A stretch of DNA of 64,000 nt from Mycobacterium sp. 236(2023) (GTDB taxonomy: Bacteria; Actinomycetota; Actinomycetes; Mycobacteriales; Mycobacteriaceae), in NCBI RefSeq assembly GCF_029623955.1, contig NZ_JARSBP010000007.1, positions 248,001 through 312,000 of the forward strand, in the 5' to 3' direction. The notes beneath the pieces were generated by a model. It was not told where the DNA came from, did not search any database, and saw only the letters and a list, made by a program, of their open reading frames with translations. Positions 32,740-40,895 of the stretch are shown here, piece by piece. Each line of letters begins with the position of its first letter. Within the stretch, counting starts at the first letter, position 1. Both the position numbers and the translations under genes were made by a program.

Positions 32740-34067
32740 AATCGCTGCAGGAACGCAATGTGGCCGTCATCGGCGGCCTCGGCGTCGTCGTCGCCGTCGC
32801 CGTCACCGTCGCGGCCTACAACTTCAACAACCTGCCGGGGATCTCCTCGGCGGCCAGCTACTCGGCCCTCTTCGACGAAGCCGGCGGGCTGACCGCCGAT
32901 GCTCCCGTCGAGGTGTCCGGGGTACGTGCCGGCCGCGTGGAGAGCATCAGCCTGCAACCCGAAGGCGTGCTTGTCACCTTCAGCGTCGATGAGGACATCC
33001 ACCTCGGAGACCGCAGCGAGGCGGCCATCAAGACAGTCAGCCTGTTGGGCAACAAAATCCTCGAAGTCGCCCCCCGCGGGGAGGAAAGCCTGGCCGCCAC
33101 CATCCCCTTGGACCGCACCACCTCGCCCTACCAACTACCCGATGCCGTCGGCGATCTGACCGCCACCATCAGCGGCCTGCAAACCGATCAGCTGTCGGAT
33201 TCACTGCGCACGCTCAGCCAAACGCTTCAGGACACCCCACCACAATTGCGCGCCGCCGTCGACGGCGTCACCCGCTTCTCTGAAGCCATCAACCAACGCG
33301 ACACCGAGCTGCGGTCGCTGTTGCAAAACGCCGGCCGCGCCACCACCGTCCTGGGACAACGCACCACCGAAATCGTCGACCTGGTGCACGACACCAACAC
33401 AGTCCTGGCCGCCCTACAAACTCAACGCGACGCTGTAGACCAGATTTCGGCCAACCTCACCGCGCTTACCCAACAGCTGCGCGGATTCGTCGCCGATAAC
33501 CGCAGCACCCTCAAACCCACCCTCGACAAACTCAACGGGGTCCTAGCCACACTCGACAACCGCAAGACCGAACTGCAGAAGTCGATTAAAGGATTCGGCG
33601 ACTACGCCATGGGCCTCGGGGAGGCCCTCAGCTCGGGCCCATTCTTCAAGGCCTATCTGTCCAATCTGATGCCGGGCCAATTCCTGCAACCCTTCGTCGA
33701 CGCCGCATTCTCCGACCTGGGACTAGATCCCAATGTATTGCTTCCCTCCCAACGCACCGACCCCCAGGTCGGCCAACCCGGCACTCCGGCACTGCCGATC
33801 CCCTACCCGCGAACCGGACAGGGCGGCGACCCGCGCCTCACCCTTCCCGACGCCATCACCGGCAACCCCGACGACCCGGGCTGCGGGCCACCCGGCATCC
33901 CGCTGCCGGGTCCCACCGGTTGCTACCCCTACCGGGAGCCGCTGCCCGCCCCGGCCCCAGGTGGACCGCCACCGGGACCGCCGGCGAACCCATCACCAAA
34001 CCCTTCGCCGAGTCCTCCCATCGGGCCTATCAGCGACCCGCTGACGCCGTCGGGAGCCGAGCAATGA
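32736..34067 (+). CDS. mceC: MceC-type substrate-binding protein
   Basis: A 443-residue MCE protein. The start is the ATG at 32736, overlapping mceB. Anchor segment: VAVIGGLGVVVAVAVTVAAYNF; MCE domain: YSALFDEAGGLTADAPVEVSGVRAGRVESISL (residues about 40-70). A long coiled helical region (LRSLLQNAGRATTVLGQRTTEIVDLV...) follows, typical of the tube-forming part of Mce proteins. The C-terminal 100 residues are Pro/Gly-rich (PAPAPGGPPPGPPANPSPNPSP). Stop overlaps mceD start. Confidence 0.92.
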   Translation: MKSLQERNVAVIGGLGVVVAVAVTVAAYNFNNLPGISSAASYSALFDEAGGLTADAPVEVSGVRAGRVESISLQPEGVLVTFSVDEDIHLGDRSEAAIKTVSLLGNKILEVAPRGEESLAATIPLDRTTSPYQLPDAVGDLTATISGLQTDQLSDSLRTLSQTLQDTPPQLRAAVDGVTRFSEAINQRDTELRSLLQNAGRATTVLGQRTTEIVDLVHDTNTVLAALQTQRDAVDQISANLTALTQQLRGFVADNRSTLKPTLDKLNGVLATLDNRKTELQKSIKGFGDYAMGLGEALSSGPFFKAYLSNLMPGQFLQPFVDAAFSDLGLDPNVLLPSQRTDPQVGQPGTPALPIPYPRTGQGGDPRLTLPDAITGNPDDPGCGPPGIPLPGPTGCYPYREPLPAPAPGGPPPGPPANPSPNPSPSPPIGPISDPLTPSGAEQ

Positions 34068-35410
34068 GCACCTTCACCGTGCGGCGTACGGTGCGCGCCG
34101 CCATCGCCACCCTTCTGGTCGCCGTCATCGCCGGCGCGTCGTGGCAGTTGATGCGGCACATCGATACCCAGCAAAGAAACTATGTGACGGCCTACTTCGA
34201 CAACAGCAAAGGCATCTTCGCCGGCGACGACGTCCGCATCCGCGGCGTCAACGTCGGCAAGATCGACACCATCGAACCTCAAGGCACCCGGGTCAAAATC
34301 AGCTTCTGGTTCGACGCCCACTACCCGGTGCCCGCCGATGCCAAAGCTGTCATCCTCTCGCCCACCCTGGTCACCTCACGCGCCATTCAACTCACCCCGC
34401 CCTATCACGGCGGCGCCACCATGACCACCGGTGCCGCTATCCCGCAAGCGCGTACCGCAGTGCCCGTGGAATTCGACGATTTCCGGGTCCAATTGGAAAA
34501 GCTCACCGCTGCCCTGCAGCCCACCGAACCCGGCAACGTCAGCACGCTAGGCGCACTAGTCAACACCGCCGCTGACAACCTCCGTGGACAAGGCCCCGCT
34601 ATCCGCAAGTCCATCATTGAACTCTCCCAAGCTCTTTCAGCACTCGGCGACAACACTGGCGACGTCTTCGCCAGCGTCAAGAACCTCGCTGCGCTGGTCT
34701 CTGCACTGCAGGGCAGCACCGACATCATCCGCGCACTGAACACCAACTTGGCCTCGGTCAGCTCCGAGCTGTCCGACTCCCCCGACGAAACCGGGAAAGC
34801 GGTGGAGGCGCTCAGTGAGGCCGCCAATGACGTCAGCTCGTTCGTGGCTGACAACCGCGAATCACTCGGCGTCACCTCCGACAAGCTGACATCGCTGTCC
34901 CAAGCGCTCAACGACAGCATCGGCGACATCAAACAGCTCCTGCATATCGGACCAACCACCCTGGAAAACTCCAACAACACCTACTTTCCCGCCCAGGGCA
35001 CCGTCAGCGGCGTGCTGGCGGCCAACAACTTCAACAACCCGATCACATTCCTGTGCGGCGCCATCCAGGCCGCGTCTCGACTCAACGCCGAACAGTCCTC
35101 GAAGCTCTGCGTCCAATATTTGGCGCCCATCATCAAGAACCGCCAATACAACTTCCCGCCACTGGGAATGAACCCGATTGTCGGCGCTACCGCACGCCCC
35201 AATGAAGTCACCTACAGCGAAGACTGGATGCGACCCGACTACATCCCACCGCAGCCCCCTGTCGCCGAGGCATCCCCGCAGAATGGCGACCTGACGCCCG
35301 GTGCCCTGCCTGCAGAAGCCCCACTGCACACCACGCCCCACCCTCAGCCCACCGACCCCAGCGCCGGACTACCGGGCATGATGCTGCCTCCGCAGGGACC
35401 GCCACGATGA
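34064..35410 (+). CDS. mceD: MceD-type substrate-binding protein
   Basis: A 448-residue MCE protein starting at the ATG at 34064 (ATGA overlap with mceC). Membrane anchor: AAIATLLVAVIAGASWQLM. MCE domain: YVTAYFDNSKGIFAGDDVRIRGVNVGKIDTIEPQ. The conserved VPVEFDDFRVQLEKLTAALQP segment and the C-terminal NPITFLCGAIQAASRLNAEQSSKLCVQYLAPIIKNRQYNFPPLG stretch are typical of MceD. The tail is Pro-rich. The stop overlaps the start of the lipoprotein mceE. Confidence 0.93.
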   Translation: MSTFTVRRTVRAAIATLLVAVIAGASWQLMRHIDTQQRNYVTAYFDNSKGIFAGDDVRIRGVNVGKIDTIEPQGTRVKISFWFDAHYPVPADAKAVILSPTLVTSRAIQLTPPYHGGATMTTGAAIPQARTAVPVEFDDFRVQLEKLTAALQPTEPGNVSTLGALVNTAADNLRGQGPAIRKSIIELSQALSALGDNTGDVFASVKNLAALVSALQGSTDIIRALNTNLASVSSELSDSPDETGKAVEALSEAANDVSSFVADNRESLGVTSDKLTSLSQALNDSIGDIKQLLHIGPTTLENSNNTYFPAQGTVSGVLAANNFNNPITFLCGAIQAASRLNAEQSSKLCVQYLAPIIKNRQYNFPPLGMNPIVGATARPNEVTYSEDWMRPDYIPPQPPVAEASPQNGDLTPGALPAEAPLHTTPHPQPTDPSAGLPGMMLPPQGPPR

Positions 35411-36540
35411 ACCGACGACCCACCACCGCGTTCGCCGCCATCACCGTCGTCGCCCTCAGCCTGCTCACCGGCTGCGGATGGAAAGGCCTGAACTCACTTC
35501 CGCTTCCGGGCACCCAAGGCGACGGACCCGGCTCGTTCACCATCGAGGCGCAGTTGCCCAATGTCAACAACCTGCAACCGAATTCGCGGGTGCGTGTCGG
35601 CGACGTCAACGTTGGCACCGTCACCAAGATAGAACGCCAGGACTGGCACGCCCTGTTGACGATTCGCCTCAACGGCGACGTGATCCTGCCGGCCAACGCG
35701 ACCGTCACTCTGGGGCAGACAAGCCTGCTGGGCTCCCAGCACATCGAACTGGCAGCACCGGCCGATGAGGCATCGCCGTCGCGACTGCGCCAGGGTTCGC
35801 TGATTCCGCTGGATCGCGGCGGCTCCTACCCAACCACCGAACAAACTCTGGCCGCGGCCTCCCTGCTGCTCAATGGTGGCGGACTCGGCCAAGTCCAGGA
35901 CATCACCACCGCGCTGAGCACCGCGTTCGACGGGCGCGAAAACGACCTGCGCGACCTGCTATCCAACCTCGACGTGTTCATCGGCCGCCTCAATGACCAG
36001 ACCAGTGACATCATCGCCGCCACCGACGCCGTCAATCGGGTCGCCGAACAGTTCGCCGCCCAGAGACCCATCGTCGACAAGGCGCTGCAGACCCTGCCGG
36101 CCGCACTGGCCGTCCTCAACAAACAGCGCCAACATCTTCTCGACGCAGTGGAGCAGCTCGGAAAGTTCAGTGCGTTGGCCGCCGACTCGGTTAATCAGAC
36201 CAAGGATTCCCTGGTGCGCCAGCTCAAAGCCCTAGTGCCCGTGCTCACATCGCTGGCTGACGCCGGACCCGCGCTGACACGTTCGTTAGGGCTGTTCACC
36301 ACCTTCCCCTTCGCTAAAGACAACCTGGGCAGGGTTTTTCGCGGCGATTACGCCAACATCACCGCGGTCATCGACCTGACTCTGAGCCGTCTCGACGCGG
36401 GCCTGTTCACCGGCACGCGCTTCGAAGGCAATCTCACCGAACTGGAGATGCAGTGGGGCCGCACCATCGGCACAATGCCCAGCCCCTACACCGCAGGAAA
36501 CCCCTTGGTTGCGCCGTACCGCTTCGATCAGGGGCCGTAA
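35407..36540 (+). CDS. mceE: MceE-type lipoprotein (LprK-like) of the Mce transporter
   Basis: A 377-residue lipoprotein. The signal peptide ends in the lipobox SLLTGC, with Cys23 as the predicted lipidated residue, as expected for the E subunit of every mce operon. The MCE domain (FTIEAQLPNVNNLQPNSRVRVGDVNVGTVTKIE) and the helical part FSALAADSVNQTKDSLVRQLKALVPVLTSLADAGPAL are normal. Family length is normal and the C-terminus (APYRFDQGP) looks intact. Unusually for a tightly packed operon, about 260 bases separate it from mceF; that gap holds a short ORF with a perfect ribosome-binding site. Confidence 0.93.
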   Translation: MNRRPTTAFAAITVVALSLLTGCGWKGLNSLPLPGTQGDGPGSFTIEAQLPNVNNLQPNSRVRVGDVNVGTVTKIERQDWHALLTIRLNGDVILPANATVTLGQTSLLGSQHIELAAPADEASPSRLRQGSLIPLDRGGSYPTTEQTLAAASLLLNGGGLGQVQDITTALSTAFDGRENDLRDLLSNLDVFIGRLNDQTSDIIAATDAVNRVAEQFAAQRPIVDKALQTLPAALAVLNKQRQHLLDAVEQLGKFSALAADSVNQTKDSLVRQLKALVPVLTSLADAGPALTRSLGLFTTFPFAKDNLGRVFRGDYANITAVIDLTLSRLDAGLFTGTRFEGNLTELEMQWGRTIGTMPSPYTAGNPLVAPYRFDQGP

Positions 36541-36641
36541 CCAATGCAGCCGACTACACGTCGAGCCTCCACCTGCAGCGCCCACCGGCCAGTGAACGCC
36601 TCGGCCCCGCCCACCAAGACATCGACGACAAGGAGGTGACC

Positions 36642-36803
36642 GTGACGGCAATCGCAGCGGCCGTGGCGCACCCATGCGCGGAAGCCGCAGCGCGCTGGAA
36701 TGACCGGGCGCCCAAGACTTTATCGCCGCACCGAGATCAAGTGCTGATGCGGAACAGAAGCAGACAAAGCGGTCGGGGACCGTACCGGGCAGTGATGCGA
36801 TGA
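36642..36803 (+). CDS. Small ORF (53 residues) between mceE and mceF
   Basis: Begins with GTG at 36642, placed directly after AAGGAGGTGACC, one of the best Shine-Dalgarno sequences in the window. It ends with a TGA that overlaps the mceF ATG (ATGA at 36800-36803), so it is read within the operon and would be coupled to mceF. The product begins TAIAAAVAHPCAEAAARWND after the initiator and is basic towards the end (RNRSRQSGRGPYRAVMR). No family, signal peptide or membrane segment is evident. It may be a real small protein or a leader that sets mceF translation. Confidence 0.5.
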   Translation: MTAIAAAVAHPCAEAAARWNDRAPKTLSPHRDQVLMRNRSRQSGRGPYRAVMR

Positions 36804-38236
36804 ACCTGTCCAGGCGAGTGCGAGTGCAGCTCGCGTTCTTCGTGACGATGTCGGTCATCGCCGCCAGCGCACTGGGGTTCGGCTTCCTCGATGTGCCCGG
36901 AACGTACTTCGGCGTCGGGCAGTACCGCGTGCTCATCGACCTGCCGCGCGCGGCGGGCCTGTACCCGAATGCCAACGTCACCTATCGAGGCACCGAAGTC
37001 GGGCGCGTCCAGAGTATTTCGCTCACCGATGACGGGGTGAGGGCAGTTCTGTCACTGCGCTCCGACGTCGCCGTCCCCGCCGACCTGCAGGCCCAGGTGC
37101 ACAGCCAAACCGCCGTCGGCGAGCAGTTTGTCGAATTGGTTCCGCGCACCGACAGTGGACCTCATCTCAGTGACGGCACCGTCATCCCCCGCGACCGCGT
37201 CCAAGTTCCCCCCGATGTCAACGCGCTGCTGACGGCCACCAACGAAGGGCTGCAGGCCATCCCGCACGACAATCTCAATACCGCTATCGACGAGGGCTTC
37301 ACAGCGGTCGGCGGGCTGGGCCCCGAGCTGTCTCGGATCGTCAAAGGATCGACCAACCTGGCCATCGACGCACGCGCCAATCTCGATGCGCTGACCACGC
37401 TCATCGATCAGACCAAGCCGATCCTGGACACCCAGACTGACACCTCCGACGCCATCCAGAACTGGGCAGCCAATATCGACGCAATCACATCCTCACTGCG
37501 CCAGCACGATCCCGCGCTACAACGCGTGCTGCAGGACGGCCCGCCCCTGTTCGATGAGCTGCATCAACTCAATGACCGACTCCGCCCTACACTGCCGATC
37601 CTGCTGAGCAACCTGGTCAACCTTGCCGACGTCGGCATCGTCTACCAGCCCAACATTGAACAACTGCTCGTGCTGCTTCCCGAAGCCGTCGCCACCATCC
37701 AGGGCGCCACACTGGCCAACCGCGACACCAAACAGGACTACAAGGGTGTGTATCTGTCGTTTGCGCTGAACCTCAACGTGCCCCCGCCCTGTAACACCGG
37801 ATACCTTCCCCCCCAACAACTACGACCCCCGAGCGAAGTCGATTTCCCGGACCGGCCCGCCGGCGACATGTACTGCCGGGTCCCGCAAGACTCGATGCTC
37901 AACGTCCGCGGGGCCCGCAACCTGCCCTGTGCAACCCGCCCCGGTAAACGCGCGCCGACCGTCGCGATGTGCGAGAGCGACGAGCAGTACGTGCCACTCA
38001 ACGACGGCTACAACTGGAAGGGCGATGCAAACGCCACCACCACCGGCCAATCGGTCCCCCAACCGCGGCCTCAGGCCGCGCCGCCTCCGGTCGCTGTCGC
38101 CCCATACGATCCCGCCACCGGCAGCTACCTCGGCCCTGACGGCCAGCGATACACCCAGACCAACATGGCCGACGGCCAGACCGATCCGCCGAGCCTGCAC
38201 GACCTGATGGTGCCTCCAGGAGGACCGCAACCGTGA
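36800..38236 (+). CDS. mceF: MceF-type substrate-binding protein
   Basis: A 478-residue MCE protein. Anchor segment: VQLAFFVTMSVIAASALGFGFL. MCE domain: YRVLIDLPRAAGLYPNANVTYRGTEVGRVQSISL. The C-terminal region contains NVPPPCNTGYLPPQQLRPPSEVDFPD and DMYCRVPQDSMLNVRGARNLPC, the Cys-rich end region shared by MceF proteins. A short tail with PYDPATGSYLGPDGQRYTQTNM follows. The start overlaps the small ORF stop, and its own stop overlaps the next GTG (GTGA). It completes the A-F set. Confidence 0.93.
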   Translation: MNLSRRVRVQLAFFVTMSVIAASALGFGFLDVPGTYFGVGQYRVLIDLPRAAGLYPNANVTYRGTEVGRVQSISLTDDGVRAVLSLRSDVAVPADLQAQVHSQTAVGEQFVELVPRTDSGPHLSDGTVIPRDRVQVPPDVNALLTATNEGLQAIPHDNLNTAIDEGFTAVGGLGPELSRIVKGSTNLAIDARANLDALTTLIDQTKPILDTQTDTSDAIQNWAANIDAITSSLRQHDPALQRVLQDGPPLFDELHQLNDRLRPTLPILLSNLVNLADVGIVYQPNIEQLLVLLPEAVATIQGATLANRDTKQDYKGVYLSFALNLNVPPPCNTGYLPPQQLRPPSEVDFPDRPAGDMYCRVPQDSMLNVRGARNLPCATRPGKRAPTVAMCESDEQYVPLNDGYNWKGDANATTTGQSVPQPRPQAAPPPVAVAPYDPATGSYLGPDGQRYTQTNMADGQTDPPSLHDLMVPPGGPQP

Positions 38237-38985
38237 CCACCCACACCACCAATCAGTCCGCCCCGACACACCACGCACTGCAACGGGCAACCGACACAAC
38301 GGCACCGCCCGCCGACTTAACCGACAGTGAGGATGGCGCCACCAACGAAGCCGCCGATGACGCCGGCGATCATGTCCTCGACCCGGCCGCGGCGACCGGT
38401 GGCCCACCGGAAGCGGCCGAACCGCACGGCGACGCCGAAACCGCTGCTGCAGCAAACGATGTCGACACCACGGGTCGCAGCCCGCTACGGCTGCGATGGT
38501 CAATGCCACCGCATCGAATCGCACTGCTCTTCGGGCTGGGCGCGCTAGCAGGTGTCGCCGCGGTGTGCGGATGGGTGGCCGACACCTATCACGATCAACA
38601 CGTCGCTGATCAGCAGGAGGCCGCTTACCTGCAAACCGCACGCCAGGGTGCTCTGAACCTGACCACCATCGACTGGCAGCACGCCGACACCGACATCGCG
38701 CGCATCCTCGATGTGTCCACCGGCCAGTTCCGCGACGACTTCTCCGCCCGTGCGCAAGACTTCACTACAGTGGTCAAACAAACCCAGTCCCGCACCGAAG
38801 GCACGATTGTCGATGCCGGCATCGAATCCGAAACACCCACCGGTGCACAGGTTCTCGTTGCAATCAACGTCACCAGCACCCAGGGCAATCAGCCAGAACA
38901 GCGCAGCCGAGGATGGCGCATGCGGATCCTCGTCGAACGCGACGGCGAGAACGCCAAGATCGCCAACGTGGAGTTCGTTCCATGA
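38233..38985 (+). CDS. Mce-associated membrane protein (MAM), first
   Basis: A 250-residue protein with a long hydrophilic N-terminal region rich in Asp, Ala and Thr. One transmembrane segment follows (IALLFGLGALAGVAAVCGWVADTY, about residues 96-119). The extracytoplasmic SnoaL/NTF2-like domain ends ...GWRMRILVERDGENAKIANVEFVP. This layout (ARQGALNLTTIDWQHADTDIARILDVSTGQFRDDF) is that of Mce-associated proteins always found downstream of mceF in mycobacteria, thought to stabilise the complex. It starts with GTG overlapping mceF and ends overlapping the next gene (ATGA). Confidence 0.9.
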   Translation: MTTHTTNQSAPTHHALQRATDTTAPPADLTDSEDGATNEAADDAGDHVLDPAAATGGPPEAAEPHGDAETAAAANDVDTTGRSPLRLRWSMPPHRIALLFGLGALAGVAAVCGWVADTYHDQHVADQQEAAYLQTARQGALNLTTIDWQHADTDIARILDVSTGQFRDDFSARAQDFTTVVKQTQSRTEGTIVDAGIESETPTGAQVLVAINVTSTQGNQPEQRSRGWRMRILVERDGENAKIANVEFVP

Positions 38986-39638
38986 CCAACCCATCTACAG
39001 ACGCGCCCCCGCAGGCCGCCCCCCTAACCGACTCGCTCACTCCCATCGAGACGGCGCTCGTCGAACAGACCTCCGTCGCTTCTGAGGCCACACCCGTAGA
39101 TGAGCACTCCGCGCGCGCTGGCGACACGGGCTCCACTGACAGTCATCCTGGCCCTGGCCGGATAACCCGCGTGGCAGTGTTCCTGGTGCTGCCGCTGCTC
39201 GTGTTTGCGGTAACCGGCGCAGCCGGCTGGTTGAAGTACCTCCAGCTGCGCGATCACGCGCTCGCCGCTGCCCGCACAGAATCGGTCAGTGCCGCCATAG
39301 ACACCACGGTAGCCATGCTGTCCTATAACTCCACCGACGCCGCTGACACCCTCAACGCGGCCCGTGATCGACTCACGGGCGCGTTACGCGACTCCTACAC
39401 GTCGCTGATCAATGACGTCGTCATCCCGGGTGCGCAGCAGAAGCGCATCTCGGCAGCCGCGAACGTCGCGGCCGCCGCCTCGGTCGACGCCTCCCCTCAG
39501 CACGCCGTGGTACTGGTCTTCGTCAACCAGTCGATCACCCAGGGTCAAGACGCACCCAGCGGCACCGCCTCCGCTGTGCGGGTCACCCTTGACAAGGTCG
39601 GAACCCATTGGCTCGTCAGCGGTTTCGACCCCATCTGA
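38982..39638 (+). CDS. Mce-associated membrane protein (MAM), second
   Basis: A 218-residue protein with the same plan as its neighbour. It has an acidic, Pro/Thr-rich cytoplasmic N-terminus and a single transmembrane helix (VAVFLVLPLLVFAVTGAAGWL, about residues 61-81). The extracytoplasmic domain includes AARTESVSAAIDTTVAMLSYNSTDAADTLNAARDRLTGALRDSYTSL. It ends ...VRVTLDKVGTHWLVSGFDPI, typical of the NTF2-like fold of this family. Start ATG at 38982 overlaps the previous stop. These two proteins presumably associate with the Mce complex in the envelope. Confidence 0.88.
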   Translation: MTNPSTDAPPQAAPLTDSLTPIETALVEQTSVASEATPVDEHSARAGDTGSTDSHPGPGRITRVAVFLVLPLLVFAVTGAAGWLKYLQLRDHALAAARTESVSAAIDTTVAMLSYNSTDAADTLNAARDRLTGALRDSYTSLINDVVIPGAQQKRISAAANVAAAASVDASPQHAVVLVFVNQSITQGQDAPSGTASAVRVTLDKVGTHWLVSGFDPI

Positions 39639-39688
39639 TGTCCCATGAGTTATCAAATCATCGCCGATACCCGTCCCCGCGGCACAGG

Positions 39689-40099
39689 ATGACGCCCCAC
39701 ACGATGACAATACGACCCACCCGAGCCGCCGCGGACCCGCGCTGCACTCGACGCTGGCGAATCACTGCGCTTGCCTGCTTAGGCATCGCCGCGCTACCGG
39801 TCGGCGCCGGTGCCACGGGCACCGCGCAGGCTGATGCCGTCGCCTACCTCGTCAACGTAACGGTGCGCCCGGGCTACCACTTCGCTCACGCCGACGCCGC
39901 GCTGGCCTACGGGCGCAGCCTGTGCGATGCGCTGGCCAACGGCGTTGGCTACCCGCAGCTGGTCTCCACCATCGAGCGTGACTTCGCCACCACTGACGAG
40001 TACCAGGCCACCTATCTGCTCGGTCAAGCCGCCAACGAACTGTGTCCCGCCCAGATCTGGCGGCTACGCCGATCCGCAGCCGACAGCCACATCCAATGA
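39689..40099 (+). CDS. Small secreted DUF732-like protein
   Basis: About 136 residues with a signal peptide (RRWRITALACLGIAALPVGAGATGTAQA, cleavage near AQA-DA). A mature domain of about 85 residues follows, with DAALAYGRSLCDALANGVGYPQLVSTIERDF and TYLLGQAANELCPAQIW. This two-cysteine helical domain matches the mycobacterial DUF732 secreted proteins. Other in-frame ATGs at 39638 and 39704 are possible starts; none has a good ribosome-binding site, but all keep the signal peptide. The stop overlaps the next ATG, so it belongs to the tail of the mce operon. Its function is unknown. Confidence 0.75.
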   Translation: MTPHTMTIRPTRAAADPRCTRRWRITALACLGIAALPVGAGATGTAQADAVAYLVNVTVRPGYHFAHADAALAYGRSLCDALANGVGYPQLVSTIERDFATTDEYQATYLLGQAANELCPAQIWRLRRSAADSHIQ

Positions 40100-40593
40100 C
40101 CGCAGCCTCGAAGGCCACGCTTCGTCGCGGCGCCCACCTGCTCACTATATGTTGCGCCGCAACGCTGTTGGCGACACCGGTAGCGCACGCGGACAACAGG
40201 CGGCTCAACGACAGTGTGGTGGCCAACGTCTACACCATCCAGCAACAGGCCGGCTGTTCCAACGAGGTGCACATCAACCCGCAACTGAGGCTGGCCGCCC
40301 AATGGCACACGCACGACGTGCTCGCCAACCGCGCTTTGGACGGTGATATCGGATCAGATGGCTCTATGGTGCAGGACCGCGCCAACGCCGCAGGGTTCCG
40401 CGGTGTGGCCACGGAAACCGTGGCCATCAACCCCGCGTTGGCCATCAGCGGCATCGAAATACTTAACCAGTGGTACTACCGCCCCGACTATCTGGCCATC
40501 ATGGCGGACTGCGCCAACACCCAGATTGGCGTGTGGTCGGAGAACAGCTTCGACCGCAGCGTCGTCGTCGCCGTATACGGTCGCCCCGCCTAG
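40096..40593 (+). CDS. Secreted CAP/SCP-domain-like protein
   Basis: A 165-residue protein with a signal peptide (LRRGAHLLTICCAATLLATPVAHA). A mature domain similar to CAP/cysteine-rich secretory proteins follows: LNDSVVANVYTIQQQAGC, then LRLAAQWHTHDVLANRALDGDIGSDGSMVQDRANAAGF, and ending CANTQIGVWSENSFDRSVVVAVYG. The WHTHDVLAN and late IGVW blocks fit the CAP fold, and the pair of cysteines could form a disulfide. Its start overlaps the DUF732 stop (ATGA). A role in envelope lipid binding is plausible because CAP proteins can bind lipids, but is not shown. Confidence 0.72.
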   Translation: MTAASKATLRRGAHLLTICCAATLLATPVAHADNRRLNDSVVANVYTIQQQAGCSNEVHINPQLRLAAQWHTHDVLANRALDGDIGSDGSMVQDRANAAGFRGVATETVAINPALAISGIEILNQWYYRPDYLAIMADCANTQIGVWSENSFDRSVVVAVYGRPA

Positions 40594-40640
40594 CGACCCG
40601 ACCACGACCACCGCGCCACTTCGACACCTAGGAGTCATCG

Positions 40641-40751
40641 ATGGACCCCAACCCCGATTACGATGTCAGCGATGAACTCGAATACGGCATGAACTGGTTC
40701 GCCTGGATCCTGCGCGGCGTCTACCCGCCTCCGGCCTACCCGCCCGTGTAA
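40641..40751 (+). CDS. Conserved-looking 36-residue small protein at the end of the mce operon
   Basis: ATG at 40641 preceded by AGGAG at seven bases, 47 bases after the CAP-like gene. The product starts MDPNPDYDVSDELEYGMNWF and continues AWILRGVYPPPAYPPV. It has an acidic N-terminal half, an aromatic WFAWIL patch and a Pro/Tyr tail. The composition is protein-like and unlike out-of-frame high-GC translation, and codon third positions are mostly G or C. There is no signal peptide and no clear membrane helix; the central patch could be amphipathic. The family is not known to me. It fits a small accessory protein of the operon. Confidence 0.6.
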   Translation: MDPNPDYDVSDELEYGMNWFAWILRGVYPPPAYPPV

Positions 40752-40895
40752 TCCAGCCGGATCAACACGCTGTGACGGGGCAGCGCCGCGACACCACCCA
40801 CGCATGCAGCGAGACGCCGCCACAATGGAACTCGGCATTACCGTCCAAGCCGGCCGCGCGGCGCCAGTAGCCGTCGTGAGCTTATGGACTGCATC

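Noticed and set aside
33920..34063. Possible N-terminal extension of mceD
   Set aside because: The extra residues overlap mceC and are Pro/Arg-rich; the ATG at 34064 gives a normal Mce N-terminus with a membrane anchor and an ATGA overlap.
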